A stretch of 64,000 bases of DNA from Spinacia oleracea (GCF_020520425.1 NC_079490.1:4712001-4776000); one strand, 5' to 3'; counted from the first letter of the stretch, positions 22,348 to 34,887 are shown. Translations and numbers: made by a program. Notes: generated from the letters alone by a model not told the origin.

Positions 22348-22804
22348 TGATGCTGAGACACGAAAGGCCGAATGCTCGGTGAACGGTGGGCACCGTATTC
22401 ATGATCGGGGTCGTGGTCTGTCACTTCCCGCGCCACATAGCTCATCCAAGGCAATTGATTCGACACCAGATGGCACCATCTTTGGTGCCCCCATTCGATG
22501 AGTTGTCGTGGCTCTCATCCCCTTCCTTTCGTTGTCTGTACATAAACTAAGATTGTGTAATGGGGACATTGCATCAATCTAATAGGAGATGAGTATTTCA
22601 CTATCCATTTATTGCTTTTCGTAGTGTATTTTTCGCTTTTGTTTGTGTGTTTTAGTATAATTTTTGAGCAAGTGTGTGTTTCATTGTAGTTTTTGGTGTT
22701 AGAGAGGTGAGAAGAGGGTATTTTACGGTTTGGACGTTTAATGCTGTGCAGGTCTAAGGCTCCAAGTTCGAAAAAGTTGAATCCAAGCTGAAACGGAGTA
22801 GTCT
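22348..22804 (+). other. element D internal non-coding sequence
   Basis: No coding frame. It lies between the gag-like ORF and the palindrome cluster. Confidence 0.4.
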
Positions 22805-23165
22805 GCGTTTTGCCCAATCCGGATCGGGCAAGGAGCGCCCGATCGGGCGCGTGTCGATTCAAGGAAAATGTTGGAAAATCGCCCGAACGGGCGACGGTTG
22901 CCCGATCCACACAAAAGGCGAGTGAAATGCCCGATCGGGCGAAATACCGCCCGATCGGGCGGTTGATGATGACGTCGTAGAAAGGTCAAGGAAGGATTCT
23001 GGGCTGAGAAAAGTCAATAAAACAAGGCATTGCATTTCGCCCGATCCGGATCGGGCGAGGTGAGCCCGATCGGGCGCGCACAGATTCAACGAAAAGGTTC
23101 GAAATTCGCCCGATCGGGAGATCTGCTGCCAGATCGGGCGATCTGCTGCCCGATCGGGCGATTTG
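22805..23165 (+). repeat. cluster of GCCCGATCGGGC palindromes in element D
   Basis: About ten perfect or near-perfect copies of the 12-bp palindrome GCCCGATCGGGC in 360 bp, at 20-70 bp spacing. Several are paired around a 'ccggatcgggc' variant. The same palindrome occurs twice in each LTR. The array is not a regular tandem repeat: spacers differ. Confidence 0.9.
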
Positions 23166-24766
23166 CGAATCAGCGACAAATAAGCCACGGTTTGCTCACT
23201 TTCCTCATGATACCCCTTGAGCCAATGAGGACATTGTCTGATTTAGCTTGGGGGTGTTTCACTCACTTGTACATATTAGGTATGTTTTTCCTTTTATTTT
23301 TTGCATTTACTTATTTTTGTGTGTTTATTTTGGTGTGTTTAATGTTTTCTAGCGTAGTTTATTGCTTTGAAAAAAAAAATACAAAAATACGTTCCGATGA
23401 ATACAATATCATGCTTCCCTGTGCCCCTTTGATTGAAAATTGTTTTGATTCTTGGTATTTGATGACGAGCAATGTGGATGTGTTAGCCAAATTTTGATAT
23501 TCGATTGCTTTGATGCCTTAACATGAGTCAACTCTGACTAACTATTTGTGGACTTGGTGCTTGGCTAGTTGACTTGGTTAGGATGTGTGATAGCTTCCTG
23601 GTGTGTCATTGATTTTGAGTATTAGTTTGCAACTGTTAGTGGTGTTTTATGACTCATATACATGCACATTGTGGAGGACGAAGGCATTTTTCTGTTTAGG
23701 TAGCCTTCAGATGAATCTAGATACATTTGTTCCCTCCTTTTCTACCCATGTTGTTGCTTGTGCCCCTTTATTCGGTGACTAGCCATATTACAAGCCCATG
23801 AAAGCCCCATTGGTTACTAGTCCCAAGCCTAGCTTGGGGGAGCTAATAGTAAGTGAGGTGAGGGAGTTGTAGTGTGCTACATTTTGAGCACAAAGTGAGT
23901 GTTAAAAAGGAAATAAGGGAGTTCTTCTTATCTTGTTTGTTGTTTGAAAAAGAGAAAAAAAAAATAATGAAGAGTGAAAGAGATGAGAAGAATAGAAAAT
24001 ATGAAGGTTTCCAAAGGAAAAAAAAAAGGAAATTGAAAAAAATAAAAAGAAAAAAATTCATTACTCTCAGAAAATTTCAAAGCATTGTTTCACTCAAGTA
24101 TTGTAATTTCTTATCTTTATGAGTGATTGATTTTAATTGTGAAAGAAAGGCAAGAAATTATAGTGTGGTTTGTTTGTTGTTTCATCATGTGTTGAGTGGG
24201 AGAGTTGTGGTCATCATTTGTGGTTGATCATGGTTTTGCTAGGATTTATGCTCCCCAAAGCCAAGGCTTTAAGCTCACATTTTACCCAAATTTACCGCAC
24301 CCCTACCTAAGCCTATCATTACAAGCTTTGAAGACCTTCCGACCTTTGTGCATAGAGTCATATTAATGTGAAAGTAGTTGTTTATCAATGCAAGTTATGA
24401 CATGACATATTCCAAGTCGACTATTAGGTTGAGTGTATGTTTTTCTAGACACACGAGTGTTGTGAGTTTTGGGAGGGCATTGTACACTTATATGTTGGGA
24501 GGAGAGCGAACGGGTACATCTTTTATCCGCCGCATAAATGAGTGACGAGTGTGTGAGCACTAGTCTTGAATTCCATTGTGCATTTGTGGTTCGCTTTGCG
24601 TGACGATTGTTAGGGAGGATTTGTGGTTGGTGGATTTGATTGGTTGACATTGATGCATGCTCGTTAGATTTTGCCTTGAATTATGTCTTTCGTTTTGAAA
24701 TATGTTAGGGGTGAAGTTGATCTTGTATTCATCGATGATTTCCTTCCTTAGGGACAAGCAAGGATC
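23166..24766 (+). other. element D 3' internal region
   Basis: Non-coding. A purine-rich A/G tract at 23940-24060 gives lysine-rich chance frames. The phrase 'agcttgggggagct' near 23830 resembles the true polypurine tract at the LTR. Confidence 0.5.
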
Positions 24767-24781
24767 TAGCTTGGGGGAGTT
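24767..24781 (+). other. polypurine tract of element D
   Basis: tagcttgggggagtt directly precedes the 3' LTR (TGATATATG at 24782). It is the expected plus-strand primer. Confidence 0.65.
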
Positions 24782-26129
24782 TGATATATGCGTTTTATAT
24801 AGAGTTTTTACCCCCGTCCCTTAGTACTTTTTGATCTCAAATGAGCTCTTCGGAGCGATTTTTAGTACTAATGTGCTCCTTGTAGTGTGTTTGTAGTTTC
24901 AGGTTCATCATTGTATGCATTTCCTACTTATTTGAATCAATACAAGAGATTATATACTTTCGAGAGCGCAAACATTGAGTTGGAAGAATTTTCATGCAAA
25001 GCGAATAGTGAAAGAAGTAGAAAACTGAATATCATCCACTCTTTTGATCATAACTCGAGTTATACTACTCCAAATGCAGAGATTCAAATTGGGTTGGATT
25101 CTAAACTTCAAGAGCTTTCCAACGAGTGGTCACTCGCCTAATTCCGACTTATAACGAAGGAGATATGGTGATTTTAAGATACGGGATCGTGCAGTTTGAC
25201 GAGCAGATCGCCCGATCGGGCGGCCCATTGCCCGATCGGGCGACGACAACCCCTAGGCGCGGATTTTTGCTTTGTTTCCGGTTTTTTTCTTCTACTTTTG
25301 GGCAAGACTATAAATATAGCCCTTAGACATATTATTTGGGATCTTATTTTTTTTTTCTAGTACCTTAGTTTATTGCTTAGTTTTTATTCTTTCTCTAAAC
25401 TTTTGTTAATTACTTTTATTATTGTTTTCAAGTTTCAAACTTTAAATTTCATCCTTTGTTCTTCAATTTGGTATTTATTATTTCTTTCCTTCTTTATTCA
25501 ATTTTAATTATGTTTTCATTAATCATGTTTGCTTTGTTTAAATTAAATATTTGTGAGTAGTTTATATTCTAGGGGGTTGGGAATCCATGAATTAATATGA
25601 AGGGATGATTGAATGTTGTTGATTGTTGGTATTGTGGTTAATTCATATTGATTGATTTCATTTACTATGCGATTAGATTTGCGCAGGTCTAATTGTATTA
25701 GTCTAGCAATGTCAAGTTAAGATTCGAGAGATGCAATTTGATGTTTATGCTTGTGTCAATAGGTAGAACTGGGATTAATACGTAGCGAGAGCCCGTTAAT
25801 TCTAAGTCTATGATTAGTATCGATTCGAGAGAGCATGCTAATCTAATTAACTGTTCTATTGATTATTAATATTGTTTATCATCCCGGATTGTTGTTCATT
25901 GGTGAACCTATGCCCTAGACCTCTTAATATCTTATTTATTCCTCTTTTATTATTGTCTTAGTTTTAATATACAAATCAACCAACTTTCTTGTTTCCCAAT
26001 AGTTTAGACCTTAGTTTTAATAGTAGAAAGAATGCTTGTTTCCCTGTGGATACGATCCTGACTTCCCTTGCTACCTTGTTAGTGGAATTAGGTTTATTTT
26101 TGACTAGGTGATACGACTTTAGCCTGTCA
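24782..26129 (+). repeat. element D 3' LTR
   Basis: Same length as the 5' LTR with two differences seen. The flanking duplication ggcac follows at 26130-26134. Confidence 0.95.
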
Positions 26130-28117
26130 GGCACCATTTTCTTCAAATAGGATAAGCTATAATTAAAACTAATTACAACTATTTGATGGTACGTAGACCA
26201 TATTTGAATTGAAAAACAATTTTGGTACTTTAGACCAATTACATTCAAATTAATGGTACGCATACCATATTTTCTATCCTATTTGGGCCATACTAGTCAC
26301 TTCATAACCTGCAAAACAGTACATATACAATATATACCATTCACCCATTCATTATCATGAATGGCCCACATAGCTGGTTAGTAAAACACATTATGCATCA
26401 CATAAACATTTGCAGCAATTAATTAAGGGCACCAATAATCTACAAATTATTCAGTCCTTATTAATTCTAATCAAGTTGTTTTAACCTTAAGGATTTGTAG
26501 ACCTAATCAAGAGTTTATGACTAAAAGGGCTCCCACTTAAACCAATAAATTCATATGCTTTACTAATTTTAAACATAAAAATGTATTTCTAGTCTAACCG
26601 GAAACATACAAATTTAATTAAAATTTAAAGCTCATATAAATTTATAATTGAATCCGCTTATTTAATTTATTTTTCAGTCGTATTTAAATTAATTCATGAT
26701 TTTAATTTTAGTAAAATAATTAGAATAAATAAAATTTATTATAATTACAATATTCAAAATTAAAATCCAAGAAAATAATTTAAATTATTAATTTTAAAAT
26801 TAATTAAAATTACGAAAACTGAAAATTTCAAATTAAAATTTTAAAACGATCTAATCGTAACGCAACAACCCCACGCAACGCACACCCATGGGCCACACGC
26901 ACACAGCCATCGCTGGCCATGTGCGCGCAGCCCATGCGTTGCGTCGCATCGCTGCTGCTCCCCATCGCAAGGCGCGCGCCAGCGCTCATCGCAACAAGCA
27001 CGCTGCTCACCATCGCTGGGCGCAGCGCTCGTCGCACGTCGCAACAAGCACGCTGCTCGCCATCGCTGGGCGCAGCACTCGTCGCACGCGTTCGCTGCTC
27101 GCTGCGCGCGAGGCTCCGCACGCTTGCGCGTGGCAGTGCCACTGTGGCGCAGCTCGCTTGCTGCCCACACGCGACTGCTCGTGCCTTGCTTTCGCCCTTG
27201 GCCATGCGCCCATTGCACACAGCCCACGACACAAGGCAGGGCAGCTGCCTTGTGCTCGTGCACCATGCCCTTGCTCGCTGCATTCGTACCGCATGGGCGA
27301 CGAGCTCCCTTGCTCGTCGTCGCATGCCCGCACTATACAACACCCCTTAAGGGTAACACGTAGCGTCCATTGCTTTGTGCGTGCAAGTTATATGAGCGAA
27401 TCGCATAAAAATTAAAAATTTAATTTCAAAATTAATGACAAATTAATAAATCATATTAATTTCATAATTTTAGGGCGAAAAATCAAAAATTTATTATTTA
27501 ATTGATTTCCGATTAACATGGATTCAAGTCTAGGTCATAAAAATTTAAAATTTAACATAAATTTACAATTTTTATGGTGGTTTTTAATCATAGGTATCTA
27601 ATTAAATTATAACTAATTATGAAAATCAAATTAATTCTAAATTATTCCAATTTTCAACAAATTAATCATAATTACAAATTAGATTGCATAATTAACAATG
27701 CTAGGCATTCAAACTTGTTAAACATATACAGTAGGTCAATCAAAAATTCAAGATTTATCAACAAGAATCGCAAATATTTAATTTAACATCTTAAATTTAC
27801 GAAATTTTGCATTCGAAAAACTAAAACCTCTGAAAAGTCATAGTTAGGCTTCGAATTTGAGAATTCTGGGTTCGGCCGAAAAAAACTCTTTTTGTCAAAA
27901 TTTTAGAATGCCTTTTACATGCGGAATTGACACAAAAATCACTCGATTTGGATGAGTAACGAAGAAACTGCCGAAAAACTGCGTACGTATAATTAAATAA
28001 ACGCAATTTGCAATTAATTAACAATTACGAAAATTAATCACCCCTTTTAATTCTTGCAAATTTGTAATATTTAACCATGTTTATGCAATTTATATTATGA
28101 AAATAATAAGAGGCTCG
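26130..28117 (-). other. element B leader, LTR-proximal part with GC-rich island
   Basis: Reverse complement of element A about 2810-4910. It contains a GC-rich block at about 26860-27350 equivalent to the island at 3545-4190 of A, with its own set of repeats ('catcgctgggcgcagc', 'caacaagcacgctgctc'). Open frames in the island occur on both strands and are low-complexity, so I do not call genes. Confidence 0.75.
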
Positions 28118-28125
28118 TGATACCA
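28118..28125 (-). other. primer binding site of element B
   Basis: On the minus strand TGGTATCA begins 2 nt after the LTR end, followed by CGAGCC. It is the same initiator-Met-type primer as in element A. Confidence 0.7.
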
Positions 28126-28126
28126 C

Positions 28127-29562
28127 TGTTAAGTTATGATACATATGACAATTCATAAATCATGCGGAAAAACCATAAAGCCAGGAAAGCATATTATATT
28201 CACATAATCATTTAGCATAGTATTGATGCATACATGTTGTAGCGTGCCTTCCCTAGCTGCGCCCGAACCGAACAAGAACAAGTCTTTAGGACTCCAAATG
28301 TCGTCCCTCCGTAGATAGTCCACAGTACGTCCGGATCCGCCTCAAGTTAGACCAACTAGAATCGCCCTTAAGGTTGCTAGGATTTTCGGCTAGTGTTTGC
28401 AAGTGTATGGCTAATTTTATTTCAAAAACTTACCCTTTGAATACTTCAATCGTACCCATAAATTGTGACCCTAGGTACCTATTTATAGGAGTATGGAAAA
28501 GGAATTGTAATCCTATTAGGATACTAATTAGTTAAACTAGAATCCTAGTAGGACTCTAATTAATTAATATTTATCCTTTTAGGATTAGGAATTTAATCAT
28601 CAAACAAATCCTATAGAATTTAGGTTTCGTATGTGAACACAAACTCTACACGAGCATGACCTACGAGCGTGCAGGCCATGCCCGCGCACAGCCCACACGG
28701 CTGCTCGGCCCACGCGAGCCGCAAGCCCACGCGAGCAGCAGCACAGCTCGCAGCCCATTGCTGCGCGCGCTGTGCGCGCTGCCACGGCCTGCTGGGCCTG
28801 GCCTTGCGCTGGGCCTGGCGTGGCCTTGGCTGTTTGTGAGGCGCGCTTGGCTTGCTGGGCGATGGCCTGGCTTCGTGCTGGGCCTTCGTCCGGCAGGCCT
28901 CGTCCGATGCTTATTCGTACGATACGCTTCCGATTAAATTTCCGGTTCCGAAATTCATTTCCGATACGAACAATATTTAATATTTCCGATTTCGGAATTA
29001 ATTTCCGTTTCGAACAAATATTTAATATTTCCGTTTCCGGAACTATTTTCCGATTCCGATAATATTTCCGATTCTGACAATATTTCCGTTTCCGGCAATA
29101 TTTCCGATTCCGGCAATATTTCCATTTCCGATAATATTTTCCGATACGTACCATGTTTCCGTTTCCGGCAACATCTACGACTTGGATAATATTTATATTT
29201 CCGATACGATCCATATTTCCGTTTCCGGCAATATCATCGTTTCCGGAGTATTCATTTCTTGCTTGTGACGATCTCAGCTCCCACTGAAACCAAGATCCGT
29301 CGATTCCGAATATCCATAGATGGAGTATTTAATGCCATTAAATACTTGATCCGTTTACGTACTATTTGTGTGACCCTACGGGTTCAGTCAAGAGTAAGCT
29401 GTGGATTAATATCATTAATTCCACTTGAACTGAAGCGGCCTCTAGCTAGGCATTCAGCTCACTTGATCTCACTGAATTTATTAACTTGTTAATTAATACT
29501 GAACCGCACTTATTAGACTTAACATAGAATGCATACTTGGACCAAGGGCATTATTTCCTTCA
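28127..29562 (-). repeat. element B 5' LTR
   Basis: 1436 bp. The TATA box complement tatttata is at 28480-28487 and a CGGAAA-type array (as TTTCCG) at about 28930-29240. About 13 substitutions separate it from the 3' LTR. It is followed by target duplication aagcc. Confidence 0.94.
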
Positions 29563-32500
29563 AAGCCTTCTATAAACTTCTGGTTCATCAAGCAAATCAC
29601 CATCATCAATGGATAATTTTAATCCACAAGAAAGAGGAGCAGGTGGAGTGGAACAGTTTTCCATACCAGCATCAATCAATATGTCCTGAATGTATTTCCT
29701 CTGAGAAAGAAAGATGCCTTTGGCAGTCCTATGAACTTCAATACCAAGGAAATAAGCTAGTTGACCAAGATCCTTGATTGTAAAAGCTACATCCAAAGCA
29801 ACTTTCACTTCTTCTATTTGGAGTTTGGAAGTACCAGTAATTAGTATATCATCAACATATACTAAAATTACAAGAAACTCTCCATTATGAGTTCTTGTAA
29901 ACAAAGAATAATCCTGTTTGGACTGCAGAAAGTTCAAAGACTGAAGAAATTTGTTCAATTCTTTGTTCCATTGTCTAGAGGCTTGCCTTAAGCCATAGAT
30001 TGACCTTTTTAACTTGCAAACTTCACCAGGCTTAGCCTTAAGATAGCCAGGAGGTGGTTTCATGTAAACTCCTCATCAATATAGCCATGCAAGAAAGCAT
30101 TATTAACATCCAGTTGATATAATTGCCATCCTTTTATAGCAGCAAGGGCAATGAGAATCCTCACAGTAGCTAACTTAGCTACAGGAGAAAAAGTTTGAGT
30201 AAAATTCCTACCTTCAACTTGCTGATAACCAATAGCAACCAACCTAGCTTTATGTCTGTCTATGGAGTAATCAGGATTGAGTTTGGTTCTGTAAACCCAT
30301 TTGGATCCAACGGCCTTTTTATCTTTGGGTAACTGAGTTAGTTCCCAAGTGTCATTGCATTCCAAAGCTTGAATCTCTTTGTCCAAAGCAAGTAACCAAT
30401 TAGAATCATGTTTAGCTTGGTTGTAATGTTTAGGATCATTGGGAGATTGAAAAACAGAAAAGGCTAAGGAATCCAAAGTGTCAGAACAACTGAAAACCAT
30501 ATCAGTTATCCAAGTATCATCATCATCAATATTAGCAAAACAATCATTCACAGTGAATGAAAGAGATTCAGTAGAAGAAGGAGAAACATGTCTGTGAGGG
30601 ATATATCCTCCAACAAAATCCTGAAGCACAGTAGATGGTTTAATTATTCTGGAACTTTGTCTGACAACATGATGAGGAACAATTGGGAGATTGACAGAAG
30701 AAGTAGGAACATTGAATTGAGTATCAGTAATGGGTGAAAGTGACTGAGTAGCAGAGTTAGTGACATGATTAAAAGTAGGAACAGAATCATGAGGAGAATG
30801 ATCACTTTGGAAATTATTTTGAGAAGTATTTTGTGGAGAAGTATTTGTAGATAAAATAGGAGAATGAGACAAGTTAGGTTCAGATGAAGATTGTGTTTCA
30901 GAGAAAAATTCAATGAAATTATTTGGAGGAGAAGTAATAGGTTCAGTACCAAACTGTATTGTCTGAATGGGAGCAGGAATTTTTTAATCAGGAGATTGAG
31001 AGGATTTGTATGGGAATACAGTTTCAAAAAATATCACATCTCTGGAAACAAAAACAGTGTGAGTGTCCATATCATACAACTTGAATGCCTTGTAACCAGC
31101 AAGATAACCCAGAAACACACATCTCCTAGTTCTGGAATCAAATTTATCCTTCTTAACCTGAGTGTTGTAAGCAAAACACAAGGAACCAAAAACCCTAAGT
31201 GTGTCATAAACAGGAACACTCTGAAACGTAACCTCAAATGGAGATTAATTTCCACCCTAACACCTTTGCTGGAATTTTGTTTATCAGATGAGTAGCAGTA
31301 AGAATGCGCTCTCCCCAGAACTTCTTTGGCAATCCAACATGAAACCTTAAAGATCTGACAATTTCAAGAAGACTCCTGTGTTTTCTCTCAACCCTACCAT
31401 TTTGTTGAGGAACATATGGAACACTCTTTTCATGTAATATGCCTTTGCTTGCAAATAGAACTCTGCATGATTCTTTCACCACTTCAGTGCCATTATCAGA
31501 TCTAATTCTTTTGATTTTCTTGTTAAATTGTGTGTCAACAATAGATATAAACTCTGCCACTACCTTTTCCACTTGCATTTTGTTTTGGAGCAGAAAAGTC
31601 CATGTGACTCTACTATGATCATCTAAGACAGTCAGAAAATATGTTGCACCATCCAGATTTCTAACTCTATAGGGTCCCCATAAATCCAAATGAACCAATT
31701 CAAAACAAGCAGAGGCTTTACTTTCACTAGTGTTGAAAGGAAATCTATGATGCTTAGAACTACAACAAACAGCACAATTGTATTCTGTAACACCTTTACA
31801 ATAGGCAGCATTAACAAACTTCATTTTTGACAAAGAAGGATGCCCTAATCTGGCATGCAAAAGATCTAGTTTATTTCTGTTATCAACTTTAGACTGAAAC
31901 AAACTAGTGGCAGTTTTATTTGGCAAAACACTTGTGTGTATATCAGTAACAACATCCTCTACTACATTAGCTGCTGCATTACCACCATAAGCAACACCTT
32001 TGACATCTGTGAATTTGGTAAAATAGTAAAAACCTTGTTTCCTTGTTCCAGCACCAAGCAATGCTGAATTAGAAGGGTCCTGGAAACAATACCCATCACC
32101 AGTAAATATAACCTGAACACCAGTTTGTTCAATCAACCTACCAACAGACAACAAATTGTGTTTGAAACCTTTGACCAATAACACTTTTCACAGCATCAGT
32201 TTACCAATTAGAATAACATCACCTATAGTATCAACATTCATTTGAGAACCATCAGGCAATCCAGCTTTAATCACCTTCTGAAGTGTTCTCTTGTTTATCA
32301 GAATACTCTCATCATATGTCATATGATCACAAGCACTAGAATCCACAATCCACATGCAATCATTTAGCACATTGTTCACAATACAATTAAAAGAATGAGA
32401 GATGATACCTGCATAATTTGCAAAGGAACTGGATGTTCCAGCCACATCCTCACCATGTGATTGCTTTCTTTTCATTGCTTTCATGACTTCTTGGCAAATT

Positions 32501-32690
32501 GCACTCAGAAATTCACTACTCATAGCTCCAGAACCAGATAAGTTCTCATCAAGTGGACTATCTCCAACATCAGAAGCAAAGTTTACATTTACTGTTTTTT
32601 TTTTGTTTTATAAACTTTTGGGGTAGCATCCCATTGTTTCCTTGGTCTAGAACGAACATTGTTAGTCCGAATTGTATGCATGATTTCTGG
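29563..32690 (-). pseudogene. element C: Copia protease-integrase-RT, frame-broken
   Basis: Minus-strand remnants in order: linker and protease WIVDSSACDHMT (near 32340; the usual DSGA is DSSA here); integrase finger HARLGHPSLSKM ... CAVC; integrase core (LVHLDLWGPYR, RSDNGTEV, QNGRVERKHRS); RT (WELTQLP, SKWVYRTKLN, YQLDVNNAFLHG, then after a frameshift CKLKRSIYGL and YVDDILITG). Frame breaks lie near 32186, 31235, 30988 (stop) and 30061. The RT frame runs into element B and resumes at 12522. No gag zinc knuckle and no 5' LTR were found right of about 32690, so the 5' end is lost. Different Copia lineage from A/B. Confidence 0.9.
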
Positions 32691-32900
32691 GTTTGATAAG
32701 AATCACATATTCAGTGAATGTTTGAATCACTTTGCTTTATATTTTACTAGTTGTTGGATCACGCGCTAGCGCGCGAGGTCCCTCGAGACATTGGAATCCA
32801 TTAGCAAAAATAACAGAGTAAATAGGCTGAATAATTAGATTAGGACTAAATTATTTATCAAATGTTAAGTAAATATGTTATGGTTTCTAATAATACCTTG
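32691..32900. other. junction region, no gene
   Basis: Right of the element C relic. It contains the GC palindrome cgcgctagcgcgcg at about 32761, in an otherwise AT-rich sequence. Such a motif often marks MITE ends, but I see no partner. Confidence 0.3.
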
Positions 32901-33380
32901 CAAATGAAAGAGTCTAATATTTCCTTTGTTATATAAATATATAATTTACGCATATAAAGATAAATAAATTATTGAAAAAACGTAAGAGAAAAAAAAACAT
33001 GACAAAAGGATCAAATCATCATATAAAAGAAGAAAGAAAAAGAAGAAATAAAATAGAATGGAATGTTGATGGTAGGATTTGAACCTTAGACCAAAGGAAA
33101 CAAGCATTTAGAGCTTACAAAGGGAAGGTTAGGAAATTTAGCTCCTTATGCAAATGAAAGAGTCTAATATTTCCTTTGTTATATAAATATTTAATTTACG
33201 CATATAAAGATAAATAAATTATTGAAAAAACGTAAGAGAAAAAAACATGACAAAAGGATCAAGTCATCATATAGAAGAAGAAATAAAATAGAATGAAATG
33301 TTGATGGTAGGATTTGAACCTTAGACCAAAAGACCCCTTAGAGCTTACAAAGGGAAGGTTAGGAAATTTAGCTCTTTATG
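32901..33380. repeat. direct tandem duplication, two units of 250 and 230 bp
   Basis: Unit 1 (32901-33150) and unit 2 (33151-33380) both start caaatgaaagagtctaat and end gctc(c/t)ttatg. Unit 2 lacks about 20 bp. The units are otherwise nearly identical, so the duplication is recent. Confidence 0.9.
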
Positions 33381-34310
33381 AATAGTGAATTTCAAGGAAT
33401 CCTCACTCATATCACTATTGATAAGCATAGTACTCAAAACACATGCATTTTAAAGGTTTGGGATATAGGTATAAAGAAAATATTTTTCAGGAAGTATGAT
33501 GCAATTCAATGAAACATTAGGTTGCTGAGTAATATTTCATTTTATTCATTATAGATGTGTTACTATATTGCATGACTTATTTGGTTCTCACTTGTTTAAA
33601 TTTCAAGTACTTGAATACCCTTTTTTTTTATGTTTGAAAGATCTGAAATTAACTGTGTTCGTCTTATAGAGTACAATTATATGTACAATCAACTTAATAA
33701 AAACGTAAACTAGCTATGTTTAATCCTTGTAGTGTAAATAACATGGTATACCCACGTCCTAACTTGTATTATTAATCAAAACCGTTATTAACAATACAAT
33801 CAATCAACCTCACAACCGTTATTGACATGCTCAAGTTCAGGATCTCAAGCATGTCAATTATAATGGTATATAAATCCCTATTTATACACCCCAACTTACT
33901 AACCCTAGTCCTAATATTAGGAAACACTATATTACTAGAATATTACAATTTAGAAGAAACCAATATACTAACAAATCTATGCCTAAAATACAACTCGTAA
34001 AATAGAAATACAATAACATAATATATCTCCTAAATAAATATTAATAATATACCATAACTGAAACTTATTGCCATATTAGACCGGGTTAAATATTAACAAG
34101 AACCACGTTTTGTTTGAGATGGAACACCCAAGATTCAGGTCACAGGTGTGTCGATCTGTAAATCTTGGCGTTCAATTTTTCAAGTGGAAGTTGTGTAATA
34201 TTTGGTTCTCACTTGTTAAATTTTAAGTAACAAGAAGTACTATTACTTTTTCAAGTGGAAGTTGCATAATATTTGGTTCTCGCTTGTTAAATTTTACACA
34301 AATTCTTATT
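33381..34310. other. AT-rich intergenic stretch
   Basis: I see no gene, no clear repeat boundary and no RNA gene here. Confidence 0.4.
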
Positions 34311-34617
34311 TACAATGGGTGTACAATAAATATTGTACACCGAAGTAAAAGTTAACTCAAAATGCTTAAAAGTTAAGCTTATATATGTAAAAGTTATCTA
34401 TTTTTAAGTGATTAATTTTTTCATTTTAATAAAACTTATTTCTTCAAAATCACTTATAATGTATAAAATTAATCATTTAATCATTTCTATCAACTTTCTT
34501 TTTTACTAATATAAAAGTTAATTAAAACTAGGTTAAAGTTACGAAAAAATGGGTAAAAGTTATCTTGGTGTACAATAAATTTATTGTACACCTTGTGCGC
34601 GCAAGACCTTTTGTAAA
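34311..34617. mobile_element. MITE-like element with palindromic ends
   Basis: The left part reads tttacaatgggtgtacaata ... ttgtacacc, and the right part repeats ggtgtacaataaat ... ttgtacacc with a flanking ttttgtaaat. The middle carries repeated 'aaaagtta' phrases that also occur at 44990-45410. A non-autonomous DNA transposon is likely; the family is not determined. Confidence 0.45.
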
Positions 34618-34887
34618 TTTTATTACTGTGTCCAAAATTATACGCCTAATCCCATTTTTAGGACCATCAGGCAGGCTACTTGGAAATTAGTTTTGTTTTT
34701 TGTTTTTTGTGTTAGTACCCGTTTCAGCTTTAGGGTTAATTTAGATTTGGGGCGAGTTTTAGGTGGATAAGTTGTCTCGTATTTGGAAATTAGTACGGAG
34801 TAATATAACATGATTGGTCCCGTAGTTGAGGAGGCCTGTGATGATCTTTCCTAATATTATGTCTACATTGTGATAACAATAGTGTTA

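Larger units (their letters stand above)
19379..26129 (+). mobile_element. element D: non-autonomous Gypsy-like LTR retrotransposon
   Basis: 6.75 kb with two 1348-bp LTRs (TGATATATGCG ... GCCTGTCA), differing at two positions that I noticed (about 19706 and its partner; 'aattgtgttag' versus 'aattgtattag'). The target duplication ggcac lies on both sides (19374-19378 and 26130-26134). The 17-nt primer site matches the 3' end of plant tRNA-Asp, as used by Athila/Tat-type Gypsy elements. Between the LTRs there is one 477-codon ORF with a gag-like N-terminus and no protease, RT, RNase H or integrase. It must depend on a partner element. It sits in the leader of element B in opposite orientation and is young. 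Confidence 0.92.
12523..29562 (-). mobile_element. element B: Copia element related to A, with decayed pol and nested element D
   Basis: A 17.04-kb unit bounded by TG...CA LTRs of 1436 bp each and the target duplication aagcc (12518-12522 and 29563-29567). Removing element D and its duplication leaves about 10.28 kb, almost the size of A. On the minus strand the order is LTR, primer site (complement at 28118-28125), leader with GC island, decayed gag-pol (about 18780 down to 14721), conserved 3' region, polypurine tract, and LTR. I count about 13 differences between its LTRs, roughly 1%. Its gag-pol is riddled with stops and indels although LTRs, leader and 3' region match A closely. Confidence 0.93.

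Noticed and set aside
23874..24122. 82-codon lysine-rich frame
   Set aside because: Translation of an A/G-rich tract in the non-coding part of element D.
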